From an uncultured Rhizobiaceae group bacterium (GTDB lineage: Bacteria > Pseudomonadota > Alphaproteobacteria > Rhizobiales > Rhizobiaceae): DNA of 64,000 nt. The stretch lies in contig CANMVS010000002.1 of the NCBI GenBank assembly GCA_947501445.1, positions 372,001 through 436,000 on the forward strand. The letters run 5' to 3'. The notes under the pieces were generated by a model, which was not told the origin of the DNA, made no database searches, and saw only the letters and a program-made list of their open reading frames with translations. The position numbers and the translations under genes are program-made. Within the stretch, counting starts at the first letter, position 1. Each line of letters begins with the position of its first letter. Below are positions 37,359 through 45,959 of the stretch, piece by piece.

Positions 37359-38336
37359 ATTTCCGGTCTTAAACACATAGGCGGCCGCCTGGCACAATTG
37401 GTATTTGTGCTTTGGGCGGTCGCAACAATTCTCTTTCTCATGTTCCGCCTGATGCCAAGCAACCCTTTGGCGGCCTACATAGATCCAACATTCACCATTG
37501 AGCAGCAGGCCATCCTGATGGCCAAGTTCGGTTTGGACAAACCGCTTTGGGAACAATATTTCATCTATTTGTGGAACCTGCTTCACGGCGAATTGGGCGA
37601 TAGTTTTTTCTACCGTCAGCCTGTCGGTCAACGGGTGCTTGAGCTGCTGCCAAACACGTTAATTCTGACCTTCAGCTCGCTGATTGTGGCTTACATGTTT
37701 GGTATTATCGCTGGCGCGTGGCTGGCATGGAAACGCGATACCTTTGCAGAACGGGTTTCCATTCCCATGGTTCTGGCTACCCGTGCAATGCCGGAATTCT
37801 GGTTGGGTATGTTGCTGCTGGCCGTATTCAGTTTTTCGCTTGGCTGGTTTCCTGCCGGAGGCACACGCAGTCCCGGCTCTGAATACAGCGGTTATCTGGC
37901 GCTCTATACGTCACGGGATTTTTTGGCACATCTGGTGCTGCCTGCGCTGACGCTGGCCATTTACTCTCAAGGGCTGCCGCTTCTTCTCATGCGCTCCAAT
38001 ATGCTTGAAGTCATGCATGAGGATTTTGTCACAATGGCGCGTATCAAAGGCCTGTCCAACTGGACAGTTGTGGTGCGTCATGCGGCGCGCAATGCACTGC
38101 TTCCGGTCATGACATCCTTTGCGATCTCTGTCGGTTATCAGATACAGGGCAATGTGGTGGTCGAAACGGTGTTCTCCTGGCCCGGACTTGGCCGCGAACT
38201 TGTCAATGCCGTATCGGCCAGTGACTACCCTCTCGCCCAAGGTGCCTTTTTGATGATTGCAGTGGTCGTGGTGCTGATGAACCTGCTGGCAGACCTGCTG
38301 TACGGCCTGCTCGATCCGAGGGTGTCGCATGCCTGA
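37359..38336 (+). CDS. Peptide-type ABC transporter permease (DppB/OppB-like), probable ATT start
   Basis: Inner-membrane permease with six membrane segments and the EAA-type loop LRSNMLEVMHEDFVTMARIKGLS. The first ATG/GTG/TTG in frame is TTG 37398, which would cut into the first hydrophobic segment and has no site. The frame opens at 37356. AGAGGA at 37345-37350 sits eight bases before an ATT (37359) and five before an ATC (37356). Translation from there gives SGLKHIGGRLAQLVFVLW, the usual DppB N-terminus. I therefore infer a rare ATT/ATC start. It ends eight bases into the next gene. Confidence 0.85.
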   Translation: MSGLKHIGGRLAQLVFVLWAVATILFLMFRLMPSNPLAAYIDPTFTIEQQAILMAKFGLDKPLWEQYFIYLWNLLHGELGDSFFYRQPVGQRVLELLPNTLILTFSSLIVAYMFGIIAGAWLAWKRDTFAERVSIPMVLATRAMPEFWLGMLLLAVFSFSLGWFPAGGTRSPGSEYSGYLALYTSRDFLAHLVLPALTLAIYSQGLPLLLMRSNMLEVMHEDFVTMARIKGLSNWTVVVRHAARNALLPVMTSFAISVGYQIQGNVVVETVFSWPGLGRELVNAVSASDYPLAQGAFLMIAVVVVLMNLLADLLYGLLDPRVSHA

Positions 38337-39237
38337 GTTGACCACAGCACGCAAACCCCATGCCCTGCACTGGCTCACCCGTCGCTTTGCACGGCTGCAA
38401 ATCCCGCTGGATGATCCCTTTGCCGTCACCGGTCTGATCATCTATGCGGTGTTCATTCTGGTTGCCATTTTCGCCAATCAGCTTGCGACCCACGATCCGC
38501 TGGAGATCCTGTATAGTGAAACCTACGAACTGTCCTCCAATCTCAGGCCCGGCGAAGATGGCTTCATTTTGGGGACGACCAGCCTTGGCCGTGATATTTA
38601 CTCACAGCTCATCTATGGGTCACGCAGTGCCTTGCTGATTGGCATAACAGCTGCTTTCATGGTAGCGGTCATCGGCACCATCGTTGGATTGCTGTCAGGC
38701 TACTTCGGCGGATGGATTGACATTGTTTTGATGCGCGCGGCGGACATCGCCTTTGGCATTCCGTTCCTGCCATTCGTCATTGTTCTATCGGCCTTTCTCG
38801 AACCTTCCATCTGGAATGTTGTCTTTGCCATGGCACTCATTTTGTGGCGCGATACCGGCAGGGTGATCCGCAGTCAGGTTCTGACCCTGCGCACCCGGAC
38901 CTATATCGATGCCGCCCGCATTGCCGGCTCCTCGGATATGAAAATTGTCTTCAGCCATATCGCGCCCAACATTCTGCCATTGAGCTTCCTCTACGGATCG
39001 ATAGCAATCGGCTGGGCCATCCTGACGGAAGCAGCCATCAGCTTTCTGGGCTTTGGTGATCCTGAAACAATCTCCTGGGGCTACATGCTGCAGGATGCCT
39101 ATGCCTCTCAGGCCCTGTCCACTGGCGGATACTACTGGTTTGTTCCCCCTGGCATCTGCATCATCTTGGTGGTGGTTGCCGGGTTCTTCATCAGCCGCGG
39201 CTATGAGGAAATTCTGTTTCCCAAACTCAAGGATTAG
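38329..39237 (+). CDS. Peptide-type ABC transporter permease (DppC/OppC-like)
   Basis: 302 residues. An N-terminal OppC segment is followed by a six-helix permease domain. GTTSLGRDIYSQLIYGSR is the conserved DppC motif, and the EAA loop is RTRTYIDAARIAGSSDMKIVFSH. Overlaps the dppB-like gene by eight bases and is followed seven bases later by the first ATPase gene. Forms the membrane channel with the upstream permease. Confidence 0.92.
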   Translation: MPELTTARKPHALHWLTRRFARLQIPLDDPFAVTGLIIYAVFILVAIFANQLATHDPLEILYSETYELSSNLRPGEDGFILGTTSLGRDIYSQLIYGSRSALLIGITAAFMVAVIGTIVGLLSGYFGGWIDIVLMRAADIAFGIPFLPFVIVLSAFLEPSIWNVVFAMALILWRDTGRVIRSQVLTLRTRTYIDAARIAGSSDMKIVFSHIAPNILPLSFLYGSIAIGWAILTEAAISFLGFGDPETISWGYMLQDAYASQALSTGGYYWFVPPGICIILVVVAGFFISRGYEEILFPKLKD

Positions 39238-39244
39238 TCCTGAC

Positions 39245-40261
39245 ATGAGTGACAACATCCTGTGTGTCAAAGGCCTCAAGGTTACCTATAGTGTCGGCAC
39301 AGCCCGAATACGGGCTGTTGACGATGCCACTTTCGACATCCCCAAGGGCTCAATCGTCGGCCTGGTCGGGGAATCGGGGTGCGGCAAGACCACCGTTGCC
39401 CGTGCCCTCACCCGCGTGATGGCCAAGGCAGCCGGATTTGAGGGTGGTGAAATGCTGTTCGACGGCGTCGATCTGCTGGGTCTCAGCGAGGCGGATATGA
39501 ATAAATTACGCTGGCGTGATATCGCCTTTATTCCGCAAAGCGCCATGAACTCGCTTGACCCGGTCTACACCATCGAAAAACAGCTCAATGAAGTACTCAT
39601 TCAGCGCGGTGGCATGAACAGGCGAGAGGCCCGTGCGCGCGCTGAAGAACTGTTCGACATGGTCGGCATCGACCCCAGACGCCTCGGCGATTATCCGCAT
39701 CAGTTTTCCGGTGGCATGCGCCAGCGTGTCGCCATTGCGCTGGCACTTGCACTCAATCCGAAGCTGATAATAGCCGATGAACCGGTCACCGCACTGGACG
39801 TGATTGTCCAGAGGCAGATTCTGGACACATTGAAATCCCTGCAGGAACGGCTTGGATTATCGGTCATTCTCGTAACGCACGACATTTCAGTTGTTGCCTA
39901 TGTATGTGACCGGATTGTTGTCATGTATGCGGGGCGGGTTGTTGAATCCGGAGACACCGAAACCGTACTCACCCAGCCCTTTCATCCCTATACAATGGGG
40001 CTTTACAATGCCTTTCCTGATCTGCAGTCAAGTGAAGGTCTGCTAACACCTATTGAGGGCCACCCACCCGATCTTAGCGATCCACCCGACGGTTGCCGCT
40101 TTGCGCCGCGATGCCCCTTTGCACAAACCCCTTGCAGCACTCAGAACCCGACACTGGTGGAGGTCGGGTCACGTCACGTGTCTGCCTGTCTGCGTGTTGA
40201 CGAAGCGCAGCAACTGCGTGAGCAGGCGGCACAGACGCAAACCTGGATGGGGGCAATATGA
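39245..40261 (+). CDS. Peptide-type ABC transporter ATPase (DppD/OppD-like)
   Basis: 338 residues. Walker A GESGCGKTT, Q-loop IPQSAMNSLDP, signature FSGGMRQR, Walker B LIIADEPVTALD, then the oligopeptide C-terminal domain with cysteines (CRFAPRCPFAQTPC) that hold a [4Fe-4S] or zinc in related ATPases. Start ATG 39245; upstream frame is a shadow inside the permease gene. The stop overlaps the next ATG by four bases. Confidence 0.93.
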   Translation: MSDNILCVKGLKVTYSVGTARIRAVDDATFDIPKGSIVGLVGESGCGKTTVARALTRVMAKAAGFEGGEMLFDGVDLLGLSEADMNKLRWRDIAFIPQSAMNSLDPVYTIEKQLNEVLIQRGGMNRREARARAEELFDMVGIDPRRLGDYPHQFSGGMRQRVAIALALALNPKLIIADEPVTALDVIVQRQILDTLKSLQERLGLSVILVTHDISVVAYVCDRIVVMYAGRVVESGDTETVLTQPFHPYTMGLYNAFPDLQSSEGLLTPIEGHPPDLSDPPDGCRFAPRCPFAQTPCSTQNPTLVEVGSRHVSACLRVDEAQQLREQAAQTQTWMGAI

Positions 40262-41268
40262 CATCCGCACAAGGAAAAGCTGTGACCAGCACCCCCTCGC
40301 CAGTCATCGCCGTGGAGGACATACGCAAACATTTTGCCGTCGGAAGCCCGATCGCCGCCGCCATGCGCCGCAAGTCGGTGGTGGTCAAGGCCATAGATGG
40401 CGTTAACTTTACGCTCAACAAGGGTGAAAGCGTTGGACTGCTGGGCGAATCAGGCTGCGGAAAAACCACAATGGGTCGCATGCTCTTGAAGCTCGACGAA
40501 CCAAGTGAAGGCCGTATCCTTTTCGAGGGTGATGATCTGGCCACCATGCAGGGACCGGCGCTGCGCGCCTATAGGGCCCGCGCCCAGATGATATTTCAAA
40601 ATCCGTTTGAAGCCCTCAACCCGCGTTTCACCATCGCTCAATCCATGGATGAACCGCTGTCCAATGCGAATATAGCAAAAGCAGAACGCGCTGACAGGAT
40701 CAGAAAGGCCATGGATCTGGTTCATCTGCCCGATCCGGCTCAGTTTCTGGAGCGCTACCCTCATCAAATGTCGGGCGGGCAGCTGCAACGGGTGGTGATG
40801 GCTCGTGCGCTAATCCTGGAACCCACATTCGTGGTTGCCGATGAACCGGTTTCAATGCTGGATGTCAGTGTCAGAGCCGGCATATTGAACCTGTTTCGCG
40901 AGGTACGCGACAATATGGGCCTCACCGCCATCTACATCAGCCATGATCTGGCGCTGGTACGCTATGTGTGTGAGCGTACCATTGTGATGTATCTGGGCTG
41001 TATTGTGGAAGACGGGCCGACGGAAGAAATCGTCAAAAATCCGATGCACCCCTATACCAAAGCGCTGGTGGCGGCCGTTCCCGTACCACACCCCGCCCAA
41101 TCCCATGCCCCGTTGCCCATCAAGGCAGGTGCGCCGGATGCCCGAAACCCACCTTCAGGCTGCAGGCTGCGCGACCGCTGCCCGCACGCCTTTGACCGCT
41201 GCGCGATTGAAGAACCCAAAGCCACCCGCATCGGTGCACGCAAGGTACATTGTCATTTGTTTGACTAG
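40258..41268 (+). CDS. Peptide-type ABC transporter ATPase (DppF/OppF-like)
   Basis: 336 residues. Walker A GESGCGKTT, Q-loop IFQNPFEALNP, signature MSGGQLQR, Walker B VVADEPVSMLD, and the C-terminal oligopeptide domain with CRLRDRCPHAFDRC. Second ATPase of the heterodimer. The N-terminal AMRRKSVVVKAIDGVNF is usual for OppF. Last gene of the transporter unit, convergent with the FecE-like gene about 130 bp on. Confidence 0.93.
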   Translation: MTSAQGKAVTSTPSPVIAVEDIRKHFAVGSPIAAAMRRKSVVVKAIDGVNFTLNKGESVGLLGESGCGKTTMGRMLLKLDEPSEGRILFEGDDLATMQGPALRAYRARAQMIFQNPFEALNPRFTIAQSMDEPLSNANIAKAERADRIRKAMDLVHLPDPAQFLERYPHQMSGGQLQRVVMARALILEPTFVVADEPVSMLDVSVRAGILNLFREVRDNMGLTAIYISHDLALVRYVCERTIVMYLGCIVEDGPTEEIVKNPMHPYTKALVAAVPVPHPAQSHAPLPIKAGAPDARNPPSGCRLRDRCPHAFDRCAIEEPKATRIGARKVHCHLFD

Positions 41269-41396
41269 GGTTTGCGTCGTCAACGCTAACCATTTTTGCT
41301 GCCGGTAAGACGCCGGACGTCAATAGCAACGAATTTGTTATAGTACACTGGCGATCTTTCAAAACGGCGAAAGACTGAACGGGATTTGCGAACCTG

Positions 41397-42161
41397 TCAG
41401 CCATCAATCGCGCATAGCGGTGTGACACGCAGTCGGCCTGTAGCAGAGGTTTCGATCTCGACATTGACGCCATAGAGCCTGCGCAGCCGATCGACTGTCA
41501 ACACGTCCTTCGGCACACCCAGCCCATCGATGCGGCCATTTTCCAGACAGATAATCTGATCAGCAAATTGGGCTGCCAATGAAAGGTCGTGGATTGCCAC
41601 AACCGCGGGAATGTTCTGATCGCGCGCATAGCTGCGTACCTTTTCCAGAACAACCATCTGGTGGCGCAGATCTAGGGCTGCGGTCGGCTCATCCAGCAGC
41701 AGAACCCTGGGCGTACTGAACAGGGCCTGTGCCAAAAAAATAAGTTGTCTTTGCCCACCGCTGATTTCATCCAGTGCCCGGTTTTGCAACGCTGAAAGGC
41801 CAAAGCGGTCCAGCGCTTTTTCCGCACTCAAGATCAGCGCTGGTGGTATCGACAGACCCAGCACATTGATTTGCCCCAGCAATATGACCTCCATCAGGGT
41901 CAATGATGATTGTCCGCCCGTATCCTGCGGCATATAGGTAATGATGCTTTGCCGGCCTTTGTCTGGCACCGGCTCACCTTCAATGCTGACCGAACCAATG
42001 TTTGGCAAAATCCCGGCTATGGCCTGCAAAAGCGTGGATTTGCCCGAACCGTTCGGACCGATCAGCGCCGTCACCTGCCCGCCCTCACAATGCGCACTCG
42101 CCTGCCTGATAATGGGATTATTGCCGCGCGAAACAGTCATGTTGCTGATTGATAACATCAC
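41397..42161 (-). CDS. FecE-type metal-chelate ABC transporter ATPase
   Basis: 254 residues. Walker A GPNGSGKST (about 36-44), MPQDTGGQSS Q-loop, signature ISGGQRQLI, Walker B LLLDEPTAALD, and His switch AIHDLSLA. Belongs to the FepC/FecE/BtuD group that powers uptake of siderophores, haem or cobalamin. Last gene of three. Its ATG overlaps the permease stop by four bases. Confidence 0.9.
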   Translation of the reverse strand: MMLSISNMTVSRGNNPIIRQASAHCEGGQVTALIGPNGSGKSTLLQAIAGILPNIGSVSIEGEPVPDKGRQSIITYMPQDTGGQSSLTLMEVILLGQINVLGLSIPPALILSAEKALDRFGLSALQNRALDEISGGQRQLIFLAQALFSTPRVLLLDEPTAALDLRHQMVVLEKVRSYARDQNIPAVVAIHDLSLAAQFADQIICLENGRIDGLGVPKDVLTVDRLRRLYGVNVEIETSATGRLRVTPLCAIDG

Positions 42162-43219
42162 CAGTTTCTCCGTCGGTTGCGAAAGATGAGAATGAACAGA
42201 AACGGCACACCAATAATGGCCGTGACAATGCCGATCGGGATTACACTGCCCGGCGATATGAGTTTTGAGGCAATTGATGCAGTCATCATGACAAATGCTC
42301 CCGTGATCGCCGCCATGGGCACCAGAATGCGCTGGTCTTCTCCCACCAGCATGCGGGCAATGTGCGGAGACACCAGACCGACAAAGCCAATGGTCCCGAC
42401 AAATGCCACTGCTGACGAGGTTAAAAGGGCGATCAGAACAAACATTTTGATGCGCAGTCGCTTCACATCAACACCGATGGCAGCGGCGCGCGTTTCCCCC
42501 AACCGCAAAGCTGTCAGCCGCCACAATTCCGGGATCATGAACATCACGCACCCCAGCAGGACGGTGGCGACAATCGGTACATTGGACCAGCTTGCCTTGA
42601 GCAGCGATCCGAACAGCCAGAAGACGATCGCCTGCAACACTTCCGGTGCCGCGAGATATTGAACAAGCGACTGAAACGACTGGAATAAAAACAAGGTGGC
42701 AATGCCTGAAAGGATCATCACCTCAGAGCTCATCGCCCTCACATGGGCAAAACCATAAACCAGAACGGCTGCAAACATGGTCATGATAAAGGCCGCCACA
42801 GGAACGGTCAGCCATGGCGCCATTGGTATTGAAATGCCGGTAAATATGGCAATTGACGCGCCAAAGCCTGCGGCAGTGGAAAAGCCCAGCGTATAGGGAC
42901 TGGCAAGCGGATTTCCCAAAATGGTTTGCATGGACACGCCAGCAATGCCAAGCGATGCACCGACCAGCGCAGCCATAAGGGTCATGGGCAGGCGGATTTC
43001 ATGCACGATGACGACGGTTGTTGCACTGGCATCCGCTGGAAAGAGCAAAGACGAAACAACATCACCAACACTGAGAAATGCCGGACCCGTCAAAATATCG
43101 GCCACAAATGCCACACAGGTGACCAACAACCCGACAACAAGACAGACCAGCCTTTGGACCATCAAATGCTGATATGTCGGAGCGGCTGTCGCCGCCCCGG
43201 TTGATTTTGAAACAGCCAT
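42158..43219 (-). CDS. FecCD-type metal-chelate ABC transporter permease
   Basis: 353 residues with about ten membrane segments. FecCD family motifs: NPLASPYTLGFSTAAGFGAS, GLVSPHIARMLVGED and the C-terminal PVPIGIVTAIIG-like stretch. Pumps a ferric siderophore, haem or cobalamin across the inner membrane as a homodimer. Second gene after the binding protein, six bases downstream. Confidence 0.92.
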   Translation of the reverse strand: MAVSKSTGAATAAPTYQHLMVQRLVCLVVGLLVTCVAFVADILTGPAFLSVGDVVSSLLFPADASATTVVIVHEIRLPMTLMAALVGASLGIAGVSMQTILGNPLASPYTLGFSTAAGFGASIAIFTGISIPMAPWLTVPVAAFIMTMFAAVLVYGFAHVRAMSSEVMILSGIATLFLFQSFQSLVQYLAAPEVLQAIVFWLFGSLLKASWSNVPIVATVLLGCVMFMIPELWRLTALRLGETRAAAIGVDVKRLRIKMFVLIALLTSSAVAFVGTIGFVGLVSPHIARMLVGEDQRILVPMAAITGAFVMMTASIASKLISPGSVIPIGIVTAIIGVPFLFILIFRNRRRNW

Positions 43220-43225
43220 CAGACG

Positions 43226-44341
43226 TTATCCGCCACGGTTGTGAGGCAGACGTGTCATATAGGTTCCGCTGAACTGAATGGGCATGTAATCGGCAAAAAA
43301 CCTGTCCAGATTTTGTTGCGGATCAATATCTGCAAAGGCCTCTGGATGCATTGCTTTCGCCAGATACTGCAGGAACACAAAATCATAAAGCGTGCGTGCA
43401 CCCCCATGATATATGGCGTGAATATTCTGCGCGTTGACGGCAGTCAGTGCGTTCCATCCGGGTCTCGCCGCGTAGGGCCTCATCCGTTCATGGGTGATTT
43501 GCAGATCAACACCCGGCCCCATCAGCACCGCCTTGTCGCGGTTGACCCAGCCTGATCCGGCCAGGAATATGAAATCGGGGTTTTGCGCCAGAACATGTTC
43601 CGGACTGAGCGGGCCCCATTTGGATATCTGTCCCTTGGCAATATTGGTACCGCCGGCGCTCTCAACCAGTCGGCCCCACATGGTATCGCCATAGGAGTTG
43701 TCAATTTCTTCTGCCCCTTTGCGGGCAAGCTCAACATAGACTTTTGGTCTGCTATCAAGGCTCGCAACACGCTGTTCTATGTCCGCAATGGCTGCGGTAT
43801 AGGCATCAGTCAGTTCTTTTGCCCGCTCCTGCCTACCAAGGATCGCCCCCAGAGCCAGGGTGGATTTTACGTGTTTGTCCACCGTCTGCGCGTTGTAATC
43901 CAGCACCACCACCGGTATTCCGGCGCTTTCCAGCCGTGATACGACATCACCGAGCGCACTGAACTGCCACGCGGCGAGAATGGCGACATCCGGTTTTATG
44001 GAAACCGCAGTTTCAAGGGAAAAGGTGCCCGCGTCCACTTCGCCAACATCACTCAACGTGGCAATTTTGGGAACAGCGGCAACATAGGCTTTCCACTGCA
44101 GGTTCCGCCAGTCTTCCCAGGCGGCACGGGAAATACCGACAACATTATCGAAAGCATTTTCTCCGCCAACTGCAAAAAAATCTTCGAAGTAAAACCCCAA
44201 AAGTATGCGCTGTGCATCCTGTGGCACTGCCACCTTGCGGTCGAGTGCATCGCTAACGGTTATGGTTTGCGCCCAGGCGGGCGCGGCAAGTGTCATCGCC
44301 ATTGCCAGAACGGCAAGGCCACGGGTGATCGCAGTCATCAT
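43226..44341 (-). CDS. FepB-type periplasmic metal-chelate binding protein
   Basis: 371 residues. A signal peptide (MTAITRGLAVLAMAMTLAAPAWAQ) is followed by a PBP type-3 (helical backbone) fold: VSDALDRKVAVPQDAQRI, KPDVAILAAWQ, GIPVVVLDYNAQT. The ligand may be a siderophore, haem or another chelate. A conserved Gly/Arg-rich loop (RPGWNALTAVN) is typical. First of the three FecBCD-type genes. The DUF2946-like gene lies 61 bp upstream on the same strand and a possible Zur-type box lies further up. Confidence 0.88.
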   Translation of the reverse strand: MMTAITRGLAVLAMAMTLAAPAWAQTITVSDALDRKVAVPQDAQRILLGFYFEDFFAVGGENAFDNVVGISRAAWEDWRNLQWKAYVAAVPKIATLSDVGEVDAGTFSLETAVSIKPDVAILAAWQFSALGDVVSRLESAGIPVVVLDYNAQTVDKHVKSTLALGAILGRQERAKELTDAYTAAIADIEQRVASLDSRPKVYVELARKGAEEIDNSYGDTMWGRLVESAGGTNIAKGQISKWGPLSPEHVLAQNPDFIFLAGSGWVNRDKAVLMGPGVDLQITHERMRPYAARPGWNALTAVNAQNIHAIYHGGARTLYDFVFLQYLAKAMHPEAFADIDPQQNLDRFFADYMPIQFSGTYMTRLPHNRGG

Positions 44342-44402
44342 CTTTGAGGTACCTTTTTGAAATAACGTTGATGTGCGCAGACCTGCGGCCAGCGCATTAA
44401 AA

Positions 44403-44816
44403 TCAGGACGTCACTTCAATCGGCGGTGCGCGGCTGCGGAAACCAGTACGGCTGCTATTATGCGGCGCAGGCGCGTCGTTTGAATGGGTAAGACCGGCAT
44501 TTTCCCAGCGTTTTGCAGACAGGCTGTTTGCATGCGGTGCCGTTAGAAAGACAATCGAGCCGAACGATTGGCACCATTTGCAGCCGTGTCCCGAAGCAAT
44601 GGGCTGTTCACCCTCCTCGATGCTGCCATCAGGCAGAACGGTGACGGTCTTGATGCCCTTTGAGGTACAAATAACGGTTGTGTAACCCGCCTCACCCTGC
44701 GCAGAAACGCCGGCCAGATCGGCCGAAAGCGCGCCACTGCTCATGGCAAGCTGGATAAGCAGCCAGGCGAGAACCGGCAGGAGGCCGAGATGCCGCAAAT
44801 CTCCAAATCTGTTCAT
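44403..44816 (-). CDS. DUF2946-like protein with CxxC motif
   Basis: About 137 residues. A hydrophobic N-terminal segment (HLGLLPVLAWLLIQLAM, anchor or signal) is followed by a small domain with GHGCKWCQSFG, resembling the cysteine motif of DUF2946 proteins, which are often encoded beside copper or iron uptake genes. Function unknown. The start is uncertain: ATG 44816 (chosen) or TTG 44828, neither with a clear site. Precedes the FecBCD-type genes on the same strand. Confidence 0.6.
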   Translation of the reverse strand: MNRFGDLRHLGLLPVLAWLLIQLAMSSGALSADLAGVSAQGEAGYTTVICTSKGIKTVTVLPDGSIEEGEQPIASGHGCKWCQSFGSIVFLTAPHANSLSAKRWENAGLTHSNDAPAPHNSSRTGFRSRAPPIEVTS

Positions 44817-44954
44817 CAGATGAAACAAATCATGTTCTCACAAAGACCAGAGCCACAAGCGACCGGCGGTGCGGCACATCCCTTGCCCGACACAACCTTT
44901 GGATGGCACATACTATTGTGTGCAGGTGGTGGTCAATCGGGCAACCGCACAAAA

Positions 44955-44969
44955 TGTTATATAATTACA
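44955..44969. promoter_or_regulatory. Possible Zur/Fur-family box upstream of the DUF2946-fecBCD unit
   Basis: The AT-rich 15-mer TGTTATATAATTACA resembles the alphaproteobacterial Zur palindrome (TGTTATAATATAACA) at 12 of 15 positions as I recall that consensus. It lies about 140 bp before the DUF2946-like start. A weak call by eye only. Confidence 0.25.
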
Positions 44970-44993
44970 AAATTATCGCCATTTTGTTCGACT

Positions 44994-45092
44994 GGAGCAA
45001 TTCAGGTTCTGACGGGTGCGGCAAAACCTGAATGCATCAACAAAATCTAAGGCGGACACCGTTGTCCCGTTTCTGACAAAACGCGAAACGGT
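44994..45092. repeat. RIME-like dispersed repeat, copy C (full length)
   Basis: About 99 bp with both hairpins: ATTCAGGTTCTG/CAAAACCTGAAT (one mismatch) and ACCGTTGTCC...GAAACGGT. Closest to copy B. Its right edge abuts the kynA stop codon (45093-45095). Confidence 0.85.
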
Positions 45093-45959
45093 TTAGAGTT
45101 CAGTCCTTAAGGACCAAAGCTCGGGAAAGAATGTCCGATCCAGTGCCGTTTTCAAAAACCCGACGCCTGATGAGCCGCCTGTGCCTTTCTTGTGGCCAAT
45201 GATCCGCTCGACAGTTTTCATGTGTCGAAAGCGCCACTGCTGAAAATGATCTTCCACATCCACCAGTTCTTCAGCCAATTCGTAGAGTTCAAAATTCCCC
45301 TCGGGCTCGCGGTAAACCTGTAGCCAGATCTGCATCAGCGCGTCGTTGAACACATGAGGTTTTGAAAAATCCCGCTCCAGCAGATCCTTTGGCACAGCAA
45401 ATCCGGCGCGGGCGACAAGGGCAATCGCCTCGTCATAAATGCTGGGGGCGTGCAGTGCCGCATCCAGTCGGGCAAAATTTTCCGGCTTATGGCGGTGCGG
45501 GGCCAGCATGCGGGCATCCTTGGCGCCCAATAGCAATTCCACAAGACGATACTGGTGAGATTGAAAACCCGATGCCTGCCCCAGCTTATCACGAAAGGTC
45601 ATATAGTCCGACGGGGTCAGCGTCGACAGCACATCCCATGCGGCCACAAGCTGTTCCTGAATGCGCGATATGCGAGCCAGCGCCTTGAAAGCAATACCGG
45701 CCTTGTCTTCACGCAAATGACGCATGGCAAATTCAAGCTCATGAATGATCAGGCCCAGCCACAGTTCCTGAACATGATGGACCACGATGAAAAGCATTTC
45801 ATCCGGCTCATCGCTCAGCGGCTTCTGGGCCGACAAAAGTGCATCCAGCTTCAGATAATCGCCGTAGGCCATGCGATCCTTGAAGTCGAGCGACATGCCG
45901 CTCTCTACGCGGCTCTTTTCCTGCACCAATTTCGGCTCCTTGCTTTCGCATTGTTGCAA
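45093..45959 (-). CDS. kynA: Tryptophan 2,3-dioxygenase
   Basis: 288 residues, haem enzyme opening the indole ring of tryptophan to N-formylkynurenine. Conserved segments: YGDYLKLDALLSAQ, FIVVHHVQELWLGLIIHEL (haem/substrate His), SGFQSHQYRLVE, FQQWRFRHMKTVERIIGHKKGTGGSSG (proximal His). No kynB or kynU lies alongside, so the rest of the kynurenine route is elsewhere or absent. ATG 45959; a later ATG (M22) would also keep the whole domain. The stop codon touches repeat copy C. Confidence 0.95.
   Translation of the reverse strand: MQQCESKEPKLVQEKSRVESGMSLDFKDRMAYGDYLKLDALLSAQKPLSDEPDEMLFIVVHHVQELWLGLIIHELEFAMRHLREDKAGIAFKALARISRIQEQLVAAWDVLSTLTPSDYMTFRDKLGQASGFQSHQYRLVELLLGAKDARMLAPHRHKPENFARLDAALHAPSIYDEAIALVARAGFAVPKDLLERDFSKPHVFNDALMQIWLQVYREPEGNFELYELAEELVDVEDHFQQWRFRHMKTVERIIGHKKGTGGSSGVGFLKTALDRTFFPELWSLRTEL

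Noticed and set aside
34871-44341. Opine-metallophore (cnt-type) uptake system, given a peptide/nickel-type and a chelate transporter together
   Set aside because: No nicotianamine-synthase-like, opine dehydrogenase-like or racemase partner of that type; the nearby racemase is of the Asp/Glu group.
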